Origin: Alkaliphilus transvaalensis ATCC 700919
GTDB lineage: Bacteria > Bacillota > Clostridia > Peptostreptococcales > Natronincolaceae
Assembly (NCBI RefSeq): GCF_000621485.1
Contig: NZ_JHYF01000002.1
Span: forward strand, 1 to 64,000
Reading direction: 5' to 3'
Length of the DNA stretch: 64,000 bases
Positions 54,548 through 62,977 of this stretch are shown one piece after another. The position numbers and the translations under genes were made by a program. The notes under the pieces are model-generated. The model saw nothing but the letters and a program-made list of their open reading frames with translations. It made no database searches and was not told where the DNA came from. Position 1 is the stretch's first letter. Every line of letters starts with the position of its first letter.

Positions 54548-55300
54548 ATGCTAAGAATGGAATGGTCAATATTTAAACAGGAGAATGCATTTGTGATGAT
54601 CACTGAAGAAAAAGTAGGCGATGCTCCCTACCTAAGCTTTAGACCAAAAGAATATACTGGAGCACTACCAACTGTTATTTATTATCATGGGTCCCATTCA
54701 AGTAAAGAATTTATAAGATTTCAAGCAATGTCAATTGCCAGTTTTGGTTATCAAGTGATTGTGCCCGATGCATTATACCATGGTGAAAGAGGGTCAACAA
54801 AACTTGATGTTCCAAAATTTGTAGAAAAACATGTATGGGAAATAATGCTTAAGAGTATTGAAAAATCCGATGTGATTATTAAAAATGTAATAGAAAAGCA
54901 TGGAGCTGACCCAACTAGAATAGGTGTAATGGGAGATTCGATGGGAGCAATAACAGCTGGGGGAGTTTTCGTTAAGCATGAAAATATAAAATGTCTGTCT
55001 GGATTTAATGGAGCGTTTGCTTGGCAAGATTGCATAAAAATGAATATCTTGCCATTGAGTGAACTTTATAAAGATGAAATTGAGTTATATGATCCAATGA
55101 CAAATGAAGAAAAAATAAAAGAGAGAGCTATTTCTATTTTTCACGGAGTAGAAGATACATCTATACCTATTGAAATACAGAGAAAGTTTGTTGATAGAAT
55201 GAAATCAATTTACACAAATCAGGAAAAATTGCAGCTAATAGAATTTAGTAACGTTAACCATAGAGTGACCATAAGTATGGTTGAAAATTTAATTACATAG
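54548..55300 (+). CDS. Alpha/beta hydrolase (cassette 4)
   Basis: This 250-residue hydrolase has the oxyanion segment TVIYYHGSHSSKEF near residue 40, the nucleophile elbow GVMGDSMGAITAGG near 133, the acid-turn region SIFHGVEDTSIPIE near 197 and a candidate catalytic histidine in NVNHRVT near 238. It resembles prolyl-oligopeptidase/dienelactone-type esterases. ATG 54548 follows AAGGGGAG; ATG 54557 is an alternative. It is flanked on both sides by attC-like elements. Confidence 0.85.
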   Translation: MLRMEWSIFKQENAFVMITEEKVGDAPYLSFRPKEYTGALPTVIYYHGSHSSKEFIRFQAMSIASFGYQVIVPDALYHGERGSTKLDVPKFVEKHVWEIMLKSIEKSDVIIKNVIEKHGADPTRIGVMGDSMGAITAGGVFVKHENIKCLSGFNGAFAWQDCIKMNILPLSELYKDEIELYDPMTNEEKIKERAISIFHGVEDTSIPIEIQRKFVDRMKSIYTNQEKLQLIEFSNVNHRVTISMVENLIT

Positions 55301-55373
55301 TTAAATGCAAATCTTTAATGTAAAGAAGAGTTTGCTTGCTGAAACTAAACAATTATTAAATCACAATTTAAAT

Positions 55374-55525
55374 CTCTAACAAGTATTCCCACAAGGATGC
55401 TGGTGGGCAAGTGTCTAGGGAACGGTCAGGGCACCACACCTTCTCACTGGGGACAAGTACTGCCAAGAGGGTATTCCTCTTAAGGTCCAGTTCGAAGGCG
55501 TCGGGAATGGTAGTGACGTTATAAG
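55374..55525 (+). repeat. attC-like element 4 (long type)
   Basis: Left box CTCTAAC, inner arms AGTATTCCC and GGGAATGGT, GGATGCTGG, CACCACACCTTCTCACTGGG, GGTCCAGTTCGAAGGCGTCG and right box GTTATAAG. The inner arms pair well with an extra base in one. Confidence 0.78.
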
Positions 55526-55574
55526 ACAGCACTTTGCAAAGTCTCTACTATCTTAAGTTTTTGGAGGGGATAAC

Positions 55575-56405
55575 GTGTTGATATTAGAAAAAAATTTTAA
55601 GCTAAGGGTCTTTGAGATTATCGAAAAAGGTGAAGAAGATGATTTTCTAAGTCGCTTATTTGATTATTTTATTGTAAGTATGATAATACTTAATGTCTTA
55701 GCAATTATATTGGAATCATTTTATTCAGTTTATTTAAGATATGGTTATTTATTTAAGAGTTTTGAAATTATATCAGTTGCTATATTTAGCTTAGAGTATA
55801 TTTTAAGAGTCTGGACAGCCGATCAAAAATATAAAGATAAAAAGAAGATTTTTGCTAGTATCTTATTCATTATATCACCAATCGCATTAATAGATTTATT
55901 TGCTATCTTACCATTTTACCTACCAATGATTATTCCTTTTGATTTGAGATTCTTAAGAATGCTTAGAATAACAAGATTGATGAGAATATTTAAGTTAAAC
56001 AGGTATTCTAATGCATTAAGCTTAGTTGGTAGAGTCTTAAAGAATAAAAAGGAAGAGTTAATTATAACCATTTCGATTACATTCCTTTTAGTTTTATTTG
56101 CTTCAACGCTCATGTACTACATAGAACAGGATGTACAACCAGACGTATTTCCAAACATTATCGCTGCTTTTTGGTGGGCTGTTGCTACTTTAACAACCGT
56201 TGGTTATGGTGATGTATATCCAATTACTGTGTGGGGAAAGATTTTGAGTGGTTTAATTGCAGTACTTGGTATAGGTTTAGTAGCGTTACCTACTGGTATT
56301 ATTAGTTCCGGCTTTATGGAAGAGCTTTCTCAAAATAATAATCAGAATGATACTGTGAAAAGCGCAAAATATTGTAAACATTGTGGTGAAAAGATTAATG
56401 ATTAG
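55575..56405 (+). CDS. Voltage-gated potassium channel (cassette 5)
   Basis: This 276-residue protein has the six-helix plan: hydrophobic segments from about residue 30, an S4-like LRFLRMLRITRLMRIFKLNRYSNAL near residue 127 with regularly spaced arginines, a pore loop FWWAVATLTTVGYGDVYP near 196 with the K+ filter TVGYGD, and a last helix. The C-terminus ends YCKHCGEKIND, a half zinc-ribbon. GTG start behind TTGGAGGGG. An ion channel as single-gene cargo is unusual. Confidence 0.9.
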   Translation: MLILEKNFKLRVFEIIEKGEEDDFLSRLFDYFIVSMIILNVLAIILESFYSVYLRYGYLFKSFEIISVAIFSLEYILRVWTADQKYKDKKKIFASILFIISPIALIDLFAILPFYLPMIIPFDLRFLRMLRITRLMRIFKLNRYSNALSLVGRVLKNKKEELIITISITFLLVLFASTLMYYIEQDVQPDVFPNIIAAFWWAVATLTTVGYGDVYPITVWGKILSGLIAVLGIGLVALPTGIISSGFMEELSQNNNQNDTVKSAKYCKHCGEKIND

Positions 56406-56433
56406 AGTAATTATAAATTTAGAGATCATGCCG

Positions 56434-56575
56434 TCTTATAACAATGTTTTTTCTCAAGGGTGCCAGAAGCACGTGTCAAGGGAAAGGTCAGAGCACACAC
56501 CTTCTCACTGGGAACGAAGTTCTATCTATTGGATCCAGCTCGAAGGCGTTGTAAACACGAGACCCTTATATGACA
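56434..56575 (+). repeat. attC-like element 5 (long type)
   Basis: Left box TTATAAC, GGTGCCAG, CACACCTTCTCACTGGG, CCAGCTCGAAGGCGTTG and inner arm GTAAACAC. The right box is CTTATATG, with C in place of the G at the expected cleavage step, so this site may be inactive. Confidence 0.7.
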
Positions 56576-56808
56576 TATGGTGCAAAAAAAATTAAGAAGA
56601 TATTCAAGACATTATAACTATAAAAAAGAATGTGACAGATTAGTCGTTATTTTAATCTACTATAATTAGCTTAAACTTGCTGATAATGTAGGATCATGAA
56701 AATTATAATGTAGGTAGATTTTTCAAGCTGTTTCATAGTAAGAAAAGCTATAAATATACTTTGATAAGCGAAAAGAAGTTGAAAGAAAATAAGAGGAAGG
56801 GAAAATAT

Positions 56809-57066
56809 ATGAAAGTCAAATTAACCGTTTTAGAAAGCAAGTGCCGAGGAAATTTTCATAAGGTAGGAGATATTTATGAAGTTATAGATATTTGTCCTCC
56901 TATTTGTCATGAACTATGGCAGAGTATGTATCCTAGTATCTATACATTGTTAAATAATGGTGACTTGGATTACGGGAATACAAGGTCAAAGGAATTTAAA
57001 ATGAGGTGTCCGGATAATGGGAGAGTTTTAATACGTGGCGAAATAATTGATGACTGTAAGTACTAG
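56809..57066 (+). CDS. TIGR04076-like small protein (cassette 6)
   Basis: This 85-residue protein reads KLTVLESKCRGNFHKVGDIYEVIDICPPICHELWQSMYPSIYTLLNNG, a layout I recognise as TIGR04076, with CPDNGRVLIRGEII near the end. The function of that family is not known. ATG 56809 follows AAGAGGAAGGG; the longer frame from 56761 has no ribosome site. About 240 nt of AT-rich leader follow element 5. Confidence 0.7.
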   Translation: MKVKLTVLESKCRGNFHKVGDIYEVIDICPPICHELWQSMYPSIYTLLNNGDLDYGNTRSKEFKMRCPDNGRVLIRGEIIDDCKY

Positions 57067-57136
57067 ATAATAATTATAGAAATATTTGAAAATATGATAG
57101 ATTTTAATAGAGGTGGTCTCTGGGGGAGCACCAACC

Positions 57137-57240
57137 ATCATATAACAAAATTTTTGGCGTACGGGTGCTGCCTGCATGTGTCAATGGAAAGGTCAGGCGC
57201 GTCCAGTTCGAAGGCGCCGCAAACACAGAGACGTTATATG
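57137..57240 (+). repeat. attC-like element 6 (shortened)
   Basis: Left box CATATAAC, GGGTGCTG, AAGGTCAGGCGC, GTCCAGTTCGAAGGCGCCGC, inner arm GCAAACAC and right box GTTATATG. The CTTCTCACTGGG block is missing, so the central part is about 40 nt shorter than in the neighbours. Confidence 0.75.
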
Positions 57241-57349
57241 ACAGACGGACCGAGCATGGCGGCACTATCAGAGAACTGATTTATGTTAGTGTGAATTCAA
57301 GAGAATTGCAATCCAACTAAGTAGTTAATATTATAGGAGGTTGTTGAAC

Positions 57350-57847
57350 ATGCAATACTTTGATTACTTGAATATAAATAAGGGAGTATTAGTAGATCAA
57401 TTAGAAATTTTAATGAATAGATACAAAGTAGAGTCTGTGGGTTCTGGGTATATTGATTGTATCGTTCATAAAGATAACCTTGAAGCATTTATCATGGAGT
57501 TAAGTAAGTTAGGAGTACTTATAACAGCAGTCAGCTGGTGGTGTTATGTTAATCCAAATGAATTAAGTCAAAACGGATGCCCACATGGAATGGGAGGACC
57601 AAAATCCAAATATTACGAAGGTTGGTTTAGCGAATTACAGAATGAAATGTATGAGCTTGATGAGCCAGCTATAAAAAGCACAGTGGAAGAATATGACAAG
57701 CACTTGATTGGTATATTTAATTTAAAAGTTTTAAACAGAGTATGGAAGAGGCTTGAAAAGCCTTTCAGATATACACCTAATGATTATATTATGGGAAATA
57801 AATGTCTTACTCCTGCCTTATGGCTACTTGTTCCTGATGATTGGTAA
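57350..57847 (+). CDS. Hypothetical protein (cassette 7)
   Basis: This 165-residue protein is of unknown family. The central stretch VSWWCYVNPNELSQNGCPHGMGGPKSKYYEGWFSE, rich in Trp, Gly and Cys, is the most distinctive part. There is no signal peptide or membrane segment. AGGAGGTTG precedes the ATG. It stands alone between two attC-like elements. Confidence 0.65.
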   Translation: MQYFDYLNINKGVLVDQLEILMNRYKVESVGSGYIDCIVHKDNLEAFIMELSKLGVLITAVSWWCYVNPNELSQNGCPHGMGGPKSKYYEGWFSELQNEMYELDEPAIKSTVEEYDKHLIGIFNLKVLNRVWKRLEKPFRYTPNDYIMGNKCLTPALWLLVPDDW

Positions 57848-57895
57848 AGAGAAGATTAATAGAGTCATTTTAGACAATAACTTGAGTGAGTGTCC

Positions 57896-58042
57896 ATCAT
57901 ATAACCACGCATTTGCATAAAGGTGCTGGAACCACGTTTTTCGGGCAGGTTCAGCACCACACCTTCTCACTGGGTGCACGCTAAAGGGTTATTCCTTTAG
58001 GGCCCAGTTCGAAGACGTCGTAAAGACGGTTCCGTTCTACGA
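57896..58042 (+). repeat. attC-like element 7 (long type)
   Basis: Left box CATATAAC, inner arm GCATTTGC, AGGTGCTGG, CACCACACCTTCTCACTGGG, CCCAGTTCGAAGACGTCG, and right box GTTCTACG, a variant of the usual GTTATATG. Confidence 0.75.
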
Positions 58043-58119
58043 CATATCGTGCAAAAGCGGCGCCGTCTTGGCACGGACAAAAAAATTAAAAACCTTGAAT
58101 CTTGAAAGTAGGGGACAAA

Positions 58120-58638
58120 ATGAATGCATTTATAACAGTTATACCAATTATTCTTATTAGGTATGGACTATTAAATATGATAAATAAAGAAGCACTTAAA
58201 CGTGCAAGTTTCTTTGCTCCGTTAATAGGAAGAGAAAAAGCAGCATTCTGGGTTTATCAAATTACAACTGCCTTGATACTGATATATTTATTCTTACTCA
58301 AAATCAAAACTGACTCTGTTTGGTTTTACATAGGTGTGATAATATATGGTTTAGGAATCATTTTATATGTCGTATCTATAATAAGTTACTCTATACCTAA
58401 AAAGAGCGGGATAAATTTAAGTGGGCTGTATGGAGTATCGCGTAATCCAATGTACGTTGCATATTTCATTTATTTTTTAGGATGTGTGTTGTTAACTCGT
58501 TCATGGATATTGTTTTTGTTGTTAATAAGTTTTCAAATATCAGTACACTGGATTATTCTTTCGGAAGAAAGATGGTGTATTTGGAAATTCGGAGAAGAGT
58601 ATATAAAATATATGAATAAAGTGAGACGTTATATTTAA
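58120..58638 (+). CDS. Isoprenylcysteine methyltransferase-like membrane protein (cassette 8)
   Basis: This 172-residue membrane protein has about four hydrophobic helices and the ICMT/PEMT signature LYGVSRNPMYVAYFIYFLG followed by SEERWCIWKFGEEYIKYMNKVRRYI. Such proteins methylate lipids or prenylated groups with SAM; the substrate is unknown. ATG 58120 follows AGTAGGGGAC; an upstream in-frame start at 58102 has no ribosome site. Confidence 0.83.
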   Translation: MNAFITVIPIILIRYGLLNMINKEALKRASFFAPLIGREKAAFWVYQITTALILIYLFLLKIKTDSVWFYIGVIIYGLGIILYVVSIISYSIPKKSGINLSGLYGVSRNPMYVAYFIYFLGCVLLTRSWILFLLLISFQISVHWIILSEERWCIWKFGEEYIKYMNKVRRYI

Positions 58639-58722
58639 TAGTTACGACTTAACTTTATTATTCAAGTGAAAGTTTAGATTATTTATGCCTAGAGGTTTAG
58701 CGGTGATTATTTTAGGCAATGC

Positions 58723-58841
58723 CGTTTGTAACACAGTCTGAGTCTGGGGGAACGATATGTGGTAGAACAGCGTATTACCAAAGTTTGAGATAATATGAGT
58801 GTAGTAACCAGACCTTCGGGAATACGTAAAACGTTATATGG
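58723..58841 (+). repeat. attC-like element 8 (divergent)
   Basis: The right box GTTATATG is standard and a TTTGTAAC left box is present. The interior differs from the long type: AGTCTGAGTCTGG faces AACCAGACC, with GTGGTAGAACAG and TATTACC between. It is assigned to the series by ends and position only. Confidence 0.5.
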
Positions 58842-58923
58842 CAGTAAAGTGAAGAGTGTACATAAATGAAAATGGGAAATAAGCAAAATAGTTAGAAAAA
58901 TGAGATGTTTGGAGGGATAAGTT

Positions 58924-59223
58924 GTGATCAGGCATATTGTTGCATGGAATTATATGGATGGATTTTGTGATGAAGAAAACCAAGAAAATGCAGAAAAGGT
59001 AAAATATGAGTTGGAGAATTTGAAGAATCTCATCAGTGAAATAGTAGAAATGAAAGTTATTCTTAATCCTGCGAAAACGAGCAATAGAAAAGTTGTATTA
59101 ATTAGTCTTTTTTATACAGAACAGGATTTGGCCAATTATCAAGTTCACCCTGAACACAAACGGGTAAGTCAATTTGTGGGGTCTGTCATGAAAGATAGAG
59201 TGTGCTTAGATTTGTTCGAATAA
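58924..59223 (+). CDS. Dabb-type stress-responsive alpha/beta barrel protein (cassette 9)
   Basis: This 99-residue protein begins IRHIVAWNYMDG and ends NYQVHPEHKRVSQFVGSVMKDRVCLDLFE, the Dabb domain pattern, with the conserved HPEH near residue 78. Dabb proteins are small dimers of varied, often unknown function. It starts with GTG behind TTTGGAGGG. Confidence 0.87.
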   Translation: MIRHIVAWNYMDGFCDEENQENAEKVKYELENLKNLISEIVEMKVILNPAKTSNRKVVLISLFYTEQDLANYQVHPEHKRVSQFVGSVMKDRVCLDLFE

Positions 59224-59332
59224 CATAACCACAGTTGATATTTTAATATATAATACTCAACTACTTGCAAGATATTTTAAAAAGAGAAATGAAAAATAGA
59301 AGGTGCTCTGTCGTGGATCTTGAGTGATTCCG

Positions 59333-59482
59333 CCACATAACAATGTGTTTACAGAAGGTGCTGGAGGGCACGTTTTTGGGGGAAAGATCAGCGCACCACA
59401 TTCCTTCACCAGGAGCTTAGCTCAGCGAGAAACGGCTTAAGGTGTCCGGTTTAGGGACGTGGCAAACACGGAAACGTTATCT
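59333..59482 (+). repeat. attC-like element 9 (long type, best-formed)
   Basis: Left box ACATAAC, inner arm GTGTTTAC, GGTGCTGGAGGGCACG, CACCACATTCCTTCACCAGG, GTCCGGTTTAGGGACGTGG, inner arm GCAAACAC and right box GTTATCT. Outer boxes pair as CATAAC/GTTATC and inner arms as GTGTTTAC/GCAAACAC, with an extra base. Confidence 0.78.
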
Positions 59483-59505
59483 GAAAAAAATCACAGGAGG
59501 TATAT

Positions 59506-60297
59506 ATGGTGCTAAAAAAAGTGATTAAATCATGCATGATAAAAAATGAGTATGAGGAGTTTGTAGAGCAATTTCTACTGAGGGTCTTGAAAAAATTAGG
59601 AGATAATGTTCATAGTATTTATATTTGTGGTTCAATCCCAAAAGGAAAGGCAGAACTATATAAATCAGACGCTGACTTTACTATAGTTTGCAAAAGTTTA
59701 GAGAGGAATATAGATAAAGATGAAATAGTCAAAATTAAGTCTGAGTTATTAAATGAGTATCCATTTGTTACAAAGATTGATACAACAATAATTACATTAA
59801 GCGATGTAAAAAGTAAACCCCTAGATTGGGGATTTTGGATAAAAATTATATGTTATTGTATTTACGGAGTAGATTTGGGAGAAGAAGTGCCTGAGTTGAT
59901 TACTGATTCAGAGTTGATTTTAAGTTTACTTTCTGATTTTGAGGAATCTATAAATAAGCTAAAATATACACTTGATAATACAAAAGATAAAGGTGATGTA
60001 GGGAAAACTATCAGAGGTTATTCGAAACGATTAATTAGGAGCTTATATACATTGATTTTAGAAGATGTGGGCGAATGGCAAGATGATATTTTGGAGATGA
60101 AAAATGCACTTAGTATTTATATGAAAGAAAACAGTCTATTAGTGGATAACCTGTACTTGTACTATATCAATCAACAAAGTGATCTGGCAGCATTCGAGAG
60201 CTGGGCAGATCAAGCAAGTAATATTATATATAGTAGGTTGGAGCAATTGGCTGCTTCGAGGAATTTCATTGTAAAAGATGATTTGAAATGCGTGTAG
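59506..60297 (+). CDS. Nucleotidyltransferase-fold protein (cassette 10, first gene)
   Basis: This 263-residue protein has the polymerase-beta-type signature CGSIPKGKAELYKSDADFTIVC near residue 42, giving GS and the DxD metal pair. It could be an aminoglycoside-type nucleotidyltransferase or a toxin-like enzyme; the remainder shows no further motif. CAGGAGG precedes the ATG, 30 nt after element 9. It shares a cassette with the GrpB gene, since no attC-like element separates them. Confidence 0.78.
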   Translation: MVLKKVIKSCMIKNEYEEFVEQFLLRVLKKLGDNVHSIYICGSIPKGKAELYKSDADFTIVCKSLERNIDKDEIVKIKSELLNEYPFVTKIDTTIITLSDVKSKPLDWGFWIKIICYCIYGVDLGEEVPELITDSELILSLLSDFEESINKLKYTLDNTKDKGDVGKTIRGYSKRLIRSLYTLILEDVGEWQDDILEMKNALSIYMKENSLLVDNLYLYYINQQSDLAAFESWADQASNIIYSRLEQLAASRNFIVKDDLKCV

Positions 60298-60352
60298 CTT
60301 ACATTTATTTGATATAGTTTAATATTAATTATTTTGTGGAGGGAATGATGAA

Positions 60353-60928
60353 ATGAGACAGGATTTTTCTAATGTATCAAACAAAAAGCTTTCTGAGTTA
60401 TTTCCAGTTTTACTAGAACCACATAATTCTGCTTGGATAGATTATTATTTTGTTGAAAGGGATTTTTTGCAATCTGTTTTCGGAGATACAATTTTAAGAA
60501 TTAATCACATTGGAAGTTCTTCTGTGCCAGGGCTTATAGCAAAGCCTACTATTGATATATTAGTTGAAATTCCTCATGATATTGATTTATCAGCAATCAC
60601 GGAAAAAATGAAAGATGAAGGTTATGTTGTGAATAATCCTAAAAAGGACATCATTATGTACTTGAAAGGATATACACCAAGAGGTTTTGAAGGGCAATGT
60701 GTGCATATTCATGTAAGACATTACGATGATTGGGATGAATTATACTTTAGAGATTATTTAATTTCATATCCTAATATTGCTCATGAATATGGGAAGCTAA
60801 AACTTAAGTTAAAAGAACAATATCCTCATGATAGAGATGGATACACTGAAGCAAAGGGAGTTTTTGTTAAGAAATATTCGGAATATGCACGTGCTGAATT
60901 TCCTTATAGATATATTCCAGTAAAATGA
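60353..60928 (+). CDS. GrpB-family protein (cassette 10, second gene)
   Basis: This 191-residue protein has the GrpB signature INHIGSSSVPGLIAKPTIDILVEI near residue 47, with the metal-binding-like HIGSTS variant and DILVE, plus HVRHYDDWDELYFRDYL near 122. The family is structurally a nucleotidyltransferase fold of uncertain function. It lies 55 nt after the previous gene with no element between, making a two-gene cassette. GAGGGAATG precedes the start. Confidence 0.88.
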   Translation: MRQDFSNVSNKKLSELFPVLLEPHNSAWIDYYFVERDFLQSVFGDTILRINHIGSSSVPGLIAKPTIDILVEIPHDIDLSAITEKMKDEGYVVNNPKKDIIMYLKGYTPRGFEGQCVHIHVRHYDDWDELYFRDYLISYPNIAHEYGKLKLKLKEQYPHDRDGYTEAKGVFVKKYSEYARAEFPYRYIPVK

Positions 60929-60937
60929 GCATAATCC

Positions 60938-61072
60938 TTAGCATACATTTTTGTGTATTCTGCGTTTGGGAGAGTATTTTTGCGCACCCCTTCTCACTGG
61001 GTACAAGCACCGCTAAGAAGAAGGGCGGCGCCGGTACAGTTCGGAGGCGCCGGAGATACGGAGACGTTATGG
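60938..61072 (+). repeat. attC-like element 10 (left end degraded)
   Basis: TTCTCACTGGGTACAAGCAC, GTACAGTTCGGAGGCGCCGG, inner arm GGAGATAC (facing GTATTCTGC) and right box GTTATGG are present. No clear AAC left box is seen; CATAATC near 60931 may be its remnant. Confidence 0.6.
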
Positions 61073-61110
61073 GAAAGTGCTTACAACAAGAAAAAATTAG
61101 GAGGTAAAAA

Positions 61111-61675
61111 ATGTTTGGAAGTATAACAATTACAAACTTATCAGATGAGATGTTTAACGATGGTCTTTTATTTTTTCTGAATTAGCCCAAGCCACCACAA
61201 ATACTTATGAAAAATGGAGATATTTTAGGACTTCTATTTTATGTTTTTGTTCTTCAGCAGAGGCATGGATAAGTAAGTTGATCTATTTGAGCTTAAAAAA
61301 TAGAGAAGAGAGACTCAATGATGATGAACAAAAACTTTTACAATTTTTAGAGACTCCCAATAAAGGAATGCTGAAGGTTTCACTAGAATTGATAAGCGGC
61401 TATATGATTTTCTGCCAAATGCAATAGATTCGACAATAGAATTTAACAGAGGAAATTTAAAAATTCAAAAATATATTGAATTAAGCAAAATAAGAAATCC
61501 TATTGTGCATTATTCTAAAAAGGATTTTTATAAGGTTTATGGTCAAGATATAGAACGCTTCAGCGTTGAAGCACCAGAAATAATTGATAATTTATTTGCA
61601 GAATACAGTTCAATTTTTCCACAAATACCAGAAGCAAAATGGTTTAAAAACAGAGAGCCAAGAGAAATCGAATGA
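61111..61675 (+). pseudogene. Frameshifted HEPN-domain gene (cassette 11)
   Basis: An AGGAGG site and ATG at 61111 open a frame that stops after 24 codons. The reading continues in another frame (FSELAQATTNTYEKWRYFRTS onward to about 61400) and again in a third (KRLYDFLPNAIDSTIEFNRG to the stop at 61673). The last part holds LSKIRNPIVHYSKKDFY, and RNPIVH is the Rx4H motif of HEPN ribonuclease domains. Two frameshifts, near 61170 and 61395, disable it. Its decay while neighbours are intact suggests a toxin- or defence-like gene no longer kept. Confidence 0.7.
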
Positions 61676-61704
61676 TTAGTAGCTTACTTAAGAAGAAGCA
61701 CCTT

Positions 61705-61828
61705 CACATATAATACTCAAGCTGTGGCTCCTCAGGGAGCCTTGGTCTGCTGGATGGATTTCAGGGAAGCGCATTTCAGCAGACACATCTGACTACGTCA
61801 GACGTCGTGAATACCAGAATGTTAGGTG
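61705..61828 (+). repeat. attC-like element 11 (divergent, three hairpins)
   Basis: Between a CATATAAT left end and right box GTTAGGT (exact GTTRRRY match) lie three perfect hairpins: GGCTCC/GGAGCC, GTCTGCTG/CAGCAGAC and TCTGAC/GTCAGA. The shared blocks of the long type are absent. Confidence 0.6.
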
Positions 61829-61918
61829 ACAGAATTCAATTAGTATGCCATTTTGAACTGCTCAAAAAATTATTAAAAATGAGAGGTTCAATATTCGATT
61901 ACTTAAGGAGGATTATTA

Positions 61919-62947
61919 ATGAAATTAATTGAATCAATTGCTAGTTATACTGGAGAATCCTATAGAAATATTCAAAATGTAATAAATGAAGACATAAAGA
62001 AAATGATTGGAGACGTAATAAAGTCTCCTCAATTGGCCTATGACATAGATGAGAATTTGATGCATGAATTAATTGAAATGGATATTTTTAAGAAACATGA
62101 AGGTGTATTTAGCCCTAATACTGCTATATTTCTTGAAGAAGATATAGAGATGATTACAGAACCAGTATTAGTTATTGGTTCTGAATTGGCAGATGTTATA
62201 AAAGAAAGTGGAAAAGAACTTGAGAGCTACTCTCCCAATATCAAGAACTTTATTGGAAGTATAATAGGCGCAGGACAAGGCCTACATAGTGTTATGAAAG
62301 ATGCAGGGGTTGCATCAAATTGGCAAACTAAAACTGGAAAGTATGAAAAGAGTAAGATTGACTTCAATGAAGAATGTGAAGCTTACTTGAGGTTCGGAGA
62401 AGATTTTCAAATAAAGAGAATACATAGAGGTAACCAATACACAAGTGTTGTCATAGGCGCAGGTCAAAATAATTATATTTCTAATATCTTTAGCCTGAAT
62501 TCGATGAATCCTAATAATTCAAAAAACACTTTTTATATAAGTTTGGCAAATTATTTGACTGATACGTTGCCATTACTTGTAAGTGGAAAAATAAAAGATG
62601 ATTCCCTTATGAATTTAGCAAAAGCATCAAATATAGATGTAGAAGATAAAGATATCATTATAAATTATAATGATTCAATTAAGTATCAAAGTATTATTAC
62701 AAAGATAACAAAGGCTTGCACATCATATTTCTTTGATAGCAATAATATTGATGTCGTGATTAAATTGTTACAGTCAACAATAGTAGGCAAACAAGGTGCG
62801 CCGATAGAAAATATGATGATGAATTTTTGGCGATATCTAAGAAAAGCTACAGCGATTAAGCTTTATGATAATGGTTTTTTAACTGATAGTATACCAAGTA
62901 ATGGATCTATAACGGTATTCTATGAAAATAAGATTAAGTACTTCTAA
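61919..62947 (+). CDS. Hypothetical protein (cassette 12)
   Basis: This 342-residue protein is not recognised. It has no signal peptide or membrane helix; mid-protein glycines in FIGSIIGAGQGLHSVMKDAGVASNW and a lysine/asparagine-rich second half are visible. It is framed by a decayed HEPN gene upstream and a PD-(D/E)XK-like ORF downstream. AAGGAGG precedes the ATG. An immunity or defence role is only a guess from neighbours. Confidence 0.7.
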   Translation: MKLIESIASYTGESYRNIQNVINEDIKKMIGDVIKSPQLAYDIDENLMHELIEMDIFKKHEGVFSPNTAIFLEEDIEMITEPVLVIGSELADVIKESGKELESYSPNIKNFIGSIIGAGQGLHSVMKDAGVASNWQTKTGKYEKSKIDFNEECEAYLRFGEDFQIKRIHRGNQYTSVVIGAGQNNYISNIFSLNSMNPNNSKNTFYISLANYLTDTLPLLVSGKIKDDSLMNLAKASNIDVEDKDIIINYNDSIKYQSIITKITKACTSYFFDSNNIDVVIKLLQSTIVGKQGAPIENMMMNFWRYLRKATAIKLYDNGFLTDSIPSNGSITVFYENKIKYF

Positions 62948-62977
62948 TAATAAACATATTCTAAGATAATTTAGAGT

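Noticed and set aside
3352-55035. Many minus-strand frames over conserved + strand genes (for example 3352, 9163, 24465, 54751)
   Set aside because: They are shadows of the real genes; the opposite strand has full protein motifs and ribosome sites.
56383-57279. Short + strand frames spanning elements 5 and 6 (56383-56595, 57094-57279), and a similar one at 60925-61107
   Set aside because: They run through the attC-like elements and read the structured repeats, without ribosome sites or conserved protein.
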